Position numbers and translations under genes: made by a program. From positions 1-64,000 of the forward strand of contig DASWBA010000135.1 of NCBI GenBank assembly GCA_036390825.1: a DNA stretch of 64,000 bases. Direction: 5' to 3'. Within the stretch, counting starts at the first letter, position 1. Every line of letters starts with the position of its first letter. This DNA is from CF-13 sp036390825 (GTDB lineage: Bacteria > Chloroflexota > Dormibacteria > CF-121). This document shows, one piece after another, positions 60,974 through 64,000 of the stretch. Below the pieces are notes generated by a model that was given only the letters and a program-made list of their open reading frames with translations, had not been told where the DNA came from and ran no database searches.

Positions 60974-61863
60974 TGGCTAACCTCTATTCGCCGAACGATC
61001 CCCACATGGGTACCGCAGACTACGGACACGGTACCGACCGGCCGGTGCAGGCCGACATCCCGGCGCAGCCCGACAGCAACCGCGGCCGCCGGAGTGGGTT
61101 GGCGGCGGGCATCCTGGCATTCCTTGGACTCGTGCTCAGCAAGCTGTCCTACGTTGGCCTGCTGCTCCTCAAGTTCAAGGGCCTGTGGTTTACCGTTGTC
61201 TCGACCGGAGTGACCGCGCTGATCTATGCCCAGCTCTTCGGTTGGGCCTTCGGCGTCGGGATCGTCCTCCTCATCCTGATCCATGAAAGCGGTCACGTCG
61301 TGGTCGCCCGCATCATGGGGTTGCCGGTGACCCTTCCGGTGATGATCCCGTTCCTCGGCGCCTTCGTCAGCATGAAGCAACAGCCGCGCAGCGTCGCCCA
61401 GGAGTCCATCATGGCGATCGGCGGTCCCGTGCTTGGGTCGATCGCGGCGGGTCTCTGCTACCTCGGCTACCTATCCATACCGGACTCCAGCACCGGTCAG
61501 CTGCTCCGAGCGCTGGCCTACTTCGGCTTCCTGATCAACCTCTTCAACCTGATCCCGCTGACGCCGCTCGACGGTGGCCGCGTGACGTCGCTGCTATCGA
61601 AGTGGTTCAACGTGGCGGGCCTGGCCATCGCAGCGGCCCTGCTGCTCTTCGAAACGCAGTCTGGGACCAGCGTAAGCCCGGTTCTCTTCCTCGTCTTGAT
61701 CTTCGGGGCCTTCGCCACCTGGCAGCGATTTCGGTCGACTCAGCTCAACCCGGCGTATTACGCGGTCGACGCCCAGACCAAGGTGGTCGTCGGATCGCTT
61801 TACCTTGCGTTACTGCTCGCCCTCGGGCTGGGGATGCTCCAGACCGCGGCGATCTTGAGATAA
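60973..61863 (+). CDS. Site-2-protease-like M50 intramembrane metalloprotease
   Basis: 296 residues from ATG 60973, overlapping the previous stop as TAATG. Six or so membrane segments: LLILIHESGHVVVARIMGLPV (HExxH zinc site), IMAIGGPVLGSIAAGL, and IPLTPLDGGRVTSLL (third ligand, like NPDG). Such enzymes cleave membrane-bound regulators. A charged Asn/Asp-rich N-terminus (about 1-40) precedes the first segment. A longer in-frame opening from 60874 lies inside the radical SAM gene. Confidence 0.85.
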   Translation: MANLYSPNDPHMGTADYGHGTDRPVQADIPAQPDSNRGRRSGLAAGILAFLGLVLSKLSYVGLLLLKFKGLWFTVVSTGVTALIYAQLFGWAFGVGIVLLILIHESGHVVVARIMGLPVTLPVMIPFLGAFVSMKQQPRSVAQESIMAIGGPVLGSIAAGLCYLGYLSIPDSSTGQLLRALAYFGFLINLFNLIPLTPLDGGRVTSLLSKWFNVAGLAIAAALLLFETQSGTSVSPVLFLVLIFGAFATWQRFRSTQLNPAYYAVDAQTKVVVGSLYLALLLALGLGMLQTAAILR

Positions 61864-61876
61864 GATAGGGGCCCCA

Positions 61877-62083
61877 ATGAAAGCCACCATCCATCCCACC
61901 TACTACCACGACGCGGTCGTGACCTGCCTCTGCGGCAACAAATTCACGACCGGCTCGACGCAAAAAGAGCTCAAGACCGAGGTCTGCTCGGTATGCCACC
62001 CCTTCTTCAGCGGCCAGCAACGCATCGTCGATACCCAGGGCCGCGTCGACCGGTTCCAGCAGCGCCAGCAGCGGAAGAGATAA
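61877..62083 (+). CDS. rpmE: 50S ribosomal protein L31, zinc-binding form
   Basis: 68 residues with four zinc cysteines (CLCG ... CSVC): MKATIHPTYYHDAVVTCLCG, FTTGSTQKELKTEVCSVCHPFFSG. A TAAGAT (61861-61866), beginning at the M50 stop codon, ends 10 nt before the ATG. Confidence 0.95.
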   Translation: MKATIHPTYYHDAVVTCLCGNKFTTGSTQKELKTEVCSVCHPFFSGQQRIVDTQGRVDRFQQRQQRKR

Positions 62084-62135
62084 GCCGCGCTCTCGTTGGG
62101 CCCTGTATGGCCCACCGGATCGCGCAGGGACTAGC

Positions 62136-63029
62136 ATGAGCGCGGCTGTGAGCCAGGACAAGTTCTTCTACGGCGGCCAGGCCGTGCTCGAGGGCGTCAT
62201 GATGCGCGGCCGGACGACCTATGCGGTCGCGGTGCGCAAACCGGATGGCGAGATCCAGGTCCTGCGCGAGCGCTTGCTCTCCATCATGTACACCCACCCG
62301 GTCTGGAAGCTGCCGCTGCTGCGCGGCCTCGCCGGACTCTGGGAACAGCTCCACCTGGGCATGAAGGCGTTGATGTGGTCGGCAAACATCCAGGCGGCCG
62401 CCGAGCAGGTGGAGCTGAGCGCGAACGCCATCCGGGTCACCATGGGGATCGCGATCGTGGGCGCGTTGCTCTTTTTCCTGGGCGTGCCGCTGCTGGCCGC
62501 TGGATTCCTGAGTCGGGGCCATAGCAACCTCTTCTTTGGGATCGTGGATGGTGTGGTGCGGATCGCGCTGCTGCTGCTCTACCTCTATGCGATCTCCTTC
62601 AAGGCAGAAATCGCTCGCCTCTTCGCCTACCACGGGGCCGAGCACAAAACGATTAATGCGTACGAGGCCGGGTTGCCGCTCGACGTACCGAACGTGCGGA
62701 CCCAGAGCACGCTTCACCCGCGCTGCGGCACCGGGTTCTTGCTGGCGGTCATGGTGGTGAGCGCCTTCGTCTTTGGCCTGGTTGGCCGACCGGCCCTGCC
62801 GCTGTTACTGCTCTCGCGGATCGTGCTGATCCCGGTGATCGCCATGTTGGCCTACGAGTTCATTCGGTTTGCCGGCCGGCACCGGAACAATCCGGTGATC
62901 AAGGTGCTCATCCTTCCCTTTCTGCTGACGCAGAAGCTGACGACTCGGGAGCCGGACGACCGGCAGATCGAGGTGGCGCTGGCGGCCTTCAACGGTGCCC
63001 GTCAGGAGGAGAAAGAGGCCGCGGCCTGA
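62136..63029 (+). CDS. DUF1385 (YqhQ-like) membrane protein
   Basis: 297 residues. GGQAVLEGVMMRGRTTYAVAVRKPDG is the DUF1385 start; then membrane segments, YHGAEHKTINAYEAGLPL and STLHPRCGTGFLLAVMVVSAF, and a basic tail. The family neighbours rpmE, prfA and prmC in many Gram-positives; function unknown. It overlaps prfA by TGATG. Confidence 0.85.
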   Translation: MSAAVSQDKFFYGGQAVLEGVMMRGRTTYAVAVRKPDGEIQVLRERLLSIMYTHPVWKLPLLRGLAGLWEQLHLGMKALMWSANIQAAAEQVELSANAIRVTMGIAIVGALLFFLGVPLLAAGFLSRGHSNLFFGIVDGVVRIALLLLYLYAISFKAEIARLFAYHGAEHKTINAYEAGLPLDVPNVRTQSTLHPRCGTGFLLAVMVVSAFVFGLVGRPALPLLLLSRIVLIPVIAMLAYEFIRFAGRHRNNPVIKVLILPFLLTQKLTTREPDDRQIEVALAAFNGARQEEKEAAA

Positions 63030-64000
63030 TGTTCGAACAGCTCGAAGCCGTTCGGGCCCGGTACTACGCGATCACCGAGCGGTTGGCCGATCCCGCGGTT
63101 CACGCCGACCTCAAAGAGCTCCAGCGGCTCAGTAAAGAGCAGGCGCAACTTCGCGACCTGGTCCAACTCTACGAGACCTATCGTCGTGCCGAGCGCGGCA
63201 TGATCGAGGCCCGTGAACTGGCGGAGCAAGAGCGGGATCCCGAGATGCAGGCCTATGCCCGGCAGGAATTCGACAAACAACAGGCGGAACGCGATCGGCT
63301 CGAAGGCGAGCTCAAGATCGCGCTGGTGCCCAAGGATCCAACCGACGACAAGGACGTCATCGTCGAGATTCGCCAGGGAACCGGTGGGGATGAGGCGGGA
63401 TTGTTTGCCGCCGACCTCTTCAAGATGTACAGCCGCTATGCCGAGTCGCGGCGGTGGAAGGTCGATCTGCTTTCCGAGAGCCCAACCGAACGTGGCGGCT
63501 TCAAAGAGGTGGTCTTCGAGATTCGTGGCCGCGGCGCCTACTCGCGCCTGAAATTCGAGAACGGGGTGCACCGCGTACAGCGCGTACCGGAGACGGAGGC
63601 CCAGGGTCGCATTCATACCTCGACCGCCACCGTGGTGGTGCTTCCCGAGGCCGAAGAGGTCGATGTGGCGATCAACCCGGAGCGGCTCAAGGTCGATGTC
63701 TATCGCTCCGGCGGCCACGGTGGGCAGAGCGTCAACACGACGGACTCGGCGGTCCGCCTGACCTACACGCCGGAGGATGGCTCTCCACCGATCGTCGTCA
63801 CCTGCCAGGACGAGCGCTCGCAGCTCAAGAACAAGGCGAAGGCGGAGAAGGTGCTGCTGGCCCGCTTGCTCGACCGTCAAATGTCGCAGCAGCATGCGGC
63901 GCTCACCGAGGTGCGGCGCTCCGCGGTCGGCTCGGGCGATCGCAGCGAAAAGGTCCGCACCTATAACTATCCGGAGGGCCGGATCACCGACCACCGTATC
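63029..64000 (+). CDS. prfA: Peptide chain release factor 1 (C-terminus beyond window)
   Basis: 324 codons are present and the frame is open at the edge. GGQ loop: GHGGQSVNTTDSAVRL; N-terminal coiled-coil domain; VIVEIRQGTGGDEAGLFAADLF; RTYNYPEGRITDHR near the edge. RF1 reads UAA and UAG. The tripeptide anticodon region appears before the GGQ as RIHTSTATVVVLPE. ATG overlaps the previous stop as TGATG. Confidence 0.95.
   Translation, partial: MFEQLEAVRARYYAITERLADPAVHADLKELQRLSKEQAQLRDLVQLYETYRRAERGMIEARELAEQERDPEMQAYARQEFDKQQAERDRLEGELKIALVPKDPTDDKDVIVEIRQGTGGDEAGLFAADLFKMYSRYAESRRWKVDLLSESPTERGGFKEVVFEIRGRGAYSRLKFENGVHRVQRVPETEAQGRIHTSTATVVVLPEAEEVDVAINPERLKVDVYRSGGHGGQSVNTTDSAVRLTYTPEDGSPPIVVTCQDERSQLKNKAKAEKVLLARLLDRQMSQQHAALTEVRRSAVGSGDRSEKVRTYNYPEGRITDHRI

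Overview
The window is 64 kb of gene-dense, high-GC bacterial chromosome: a near-continuous core-gene region with a short accessory middle. The gene mix (full dcw cluster with MraZ, FtsA and a DUF1290 small basic protein; YggS, YggT, PgeF and NrdR next to it; a eukaryote-like type 2 IleRS; frequent GTG/TTG starts; NTGA gene overlaps; many TANNNT boxes 6-9 nt before start codons) suggests a terrestrial lineage such as Chloroflexota or Candidatus Dormibacterota. This is inference; no rRNA or other taxonomic marker is present.

Layout. 1-917 (-): start of an APC-type amino-acid permease. 985-1356: regulatory region with an NrdR-box-like repeat pair, a sigma-A-like promoter and three MraZ boxes. 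1357-18133 (+): cell wall and division cluster mraZ-rsmH-ftsL-ftsI-murF-mraY-murD-ftsW-murG-murC-murB-ddl-ftsQ-sbp-ftsA-ftsZ; murE is missing and ftsA has its own TATAAT promoter. 18226-30478 (+): nrdR, pgeF, yggS, yggT, an 18x-bp inverted-repeat element, ileS, lspA, rluD, gmk, coaBC, priA, def, fmt, smpB. 30475-33916: Flp pilin, tmRNA, a lipoprotein, and a TPR/membrane-protein pair of unknown role. 34030-39506: a secreted phosphoesterase and a four-gene acyl-CoA operon (hydratase, CoA-transferase alpha and beta, acyl-CoA synthetase). 39549-42357: zinc-ribbon protein, response regulator, CPBP protease, UspA, and an RCK_N protein. 42481-47225: dnaK, clpB and tRNA-Thr(CGU). 47255-54257: YcaQ-like glycosylase, zinc-ribbon protein, NfeD/SPFH pair, GNAT, HtrA protease, argS, MBL-like protein. 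54254-56095 (-): GH15 glycosidase. 56215-64000 (+): pyrG, GlpX-like protein, M23 peptidase, radical SAM protein, M50 protease, rpmE, DUF1385, prfA (runs off the end).

The dcw cluster provides the lipid II enzymes (MurF, MraY, MurD, MurG, MurC, MurB, Ddl), the septal synthase pair FtsW/FtsI with FtsL/FtsQ, and the FtsA/FtsZ ring. The second half is mostly translation and its quality control: IleRS, ArgRS, Def, Fmt, SmpB-tmRNA, PrfA, L31, DnaK, ClpB and membrane proteases.

The most interesting observations are: apparently leaderless transcription of at least ten genes; three housekeeping genes (lspA, fmt, argS) whose only sensible start is CTG; an FtsZ with two in-frame starts that each have an identical perfect Shine-Dalgarno; a MurC with Mpl-like signatures; a GlpX with altered metal-site residues; a palindromic repeat family that has entered two coding regions; a MITE-like inverted-repeat element whose end supplies the ileS promoter; and all four convergent gene pairs sharing stop codons through an exact 4-bp overlap. 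I found no CRISPR array, prophage, transposase or obvious new defence system.
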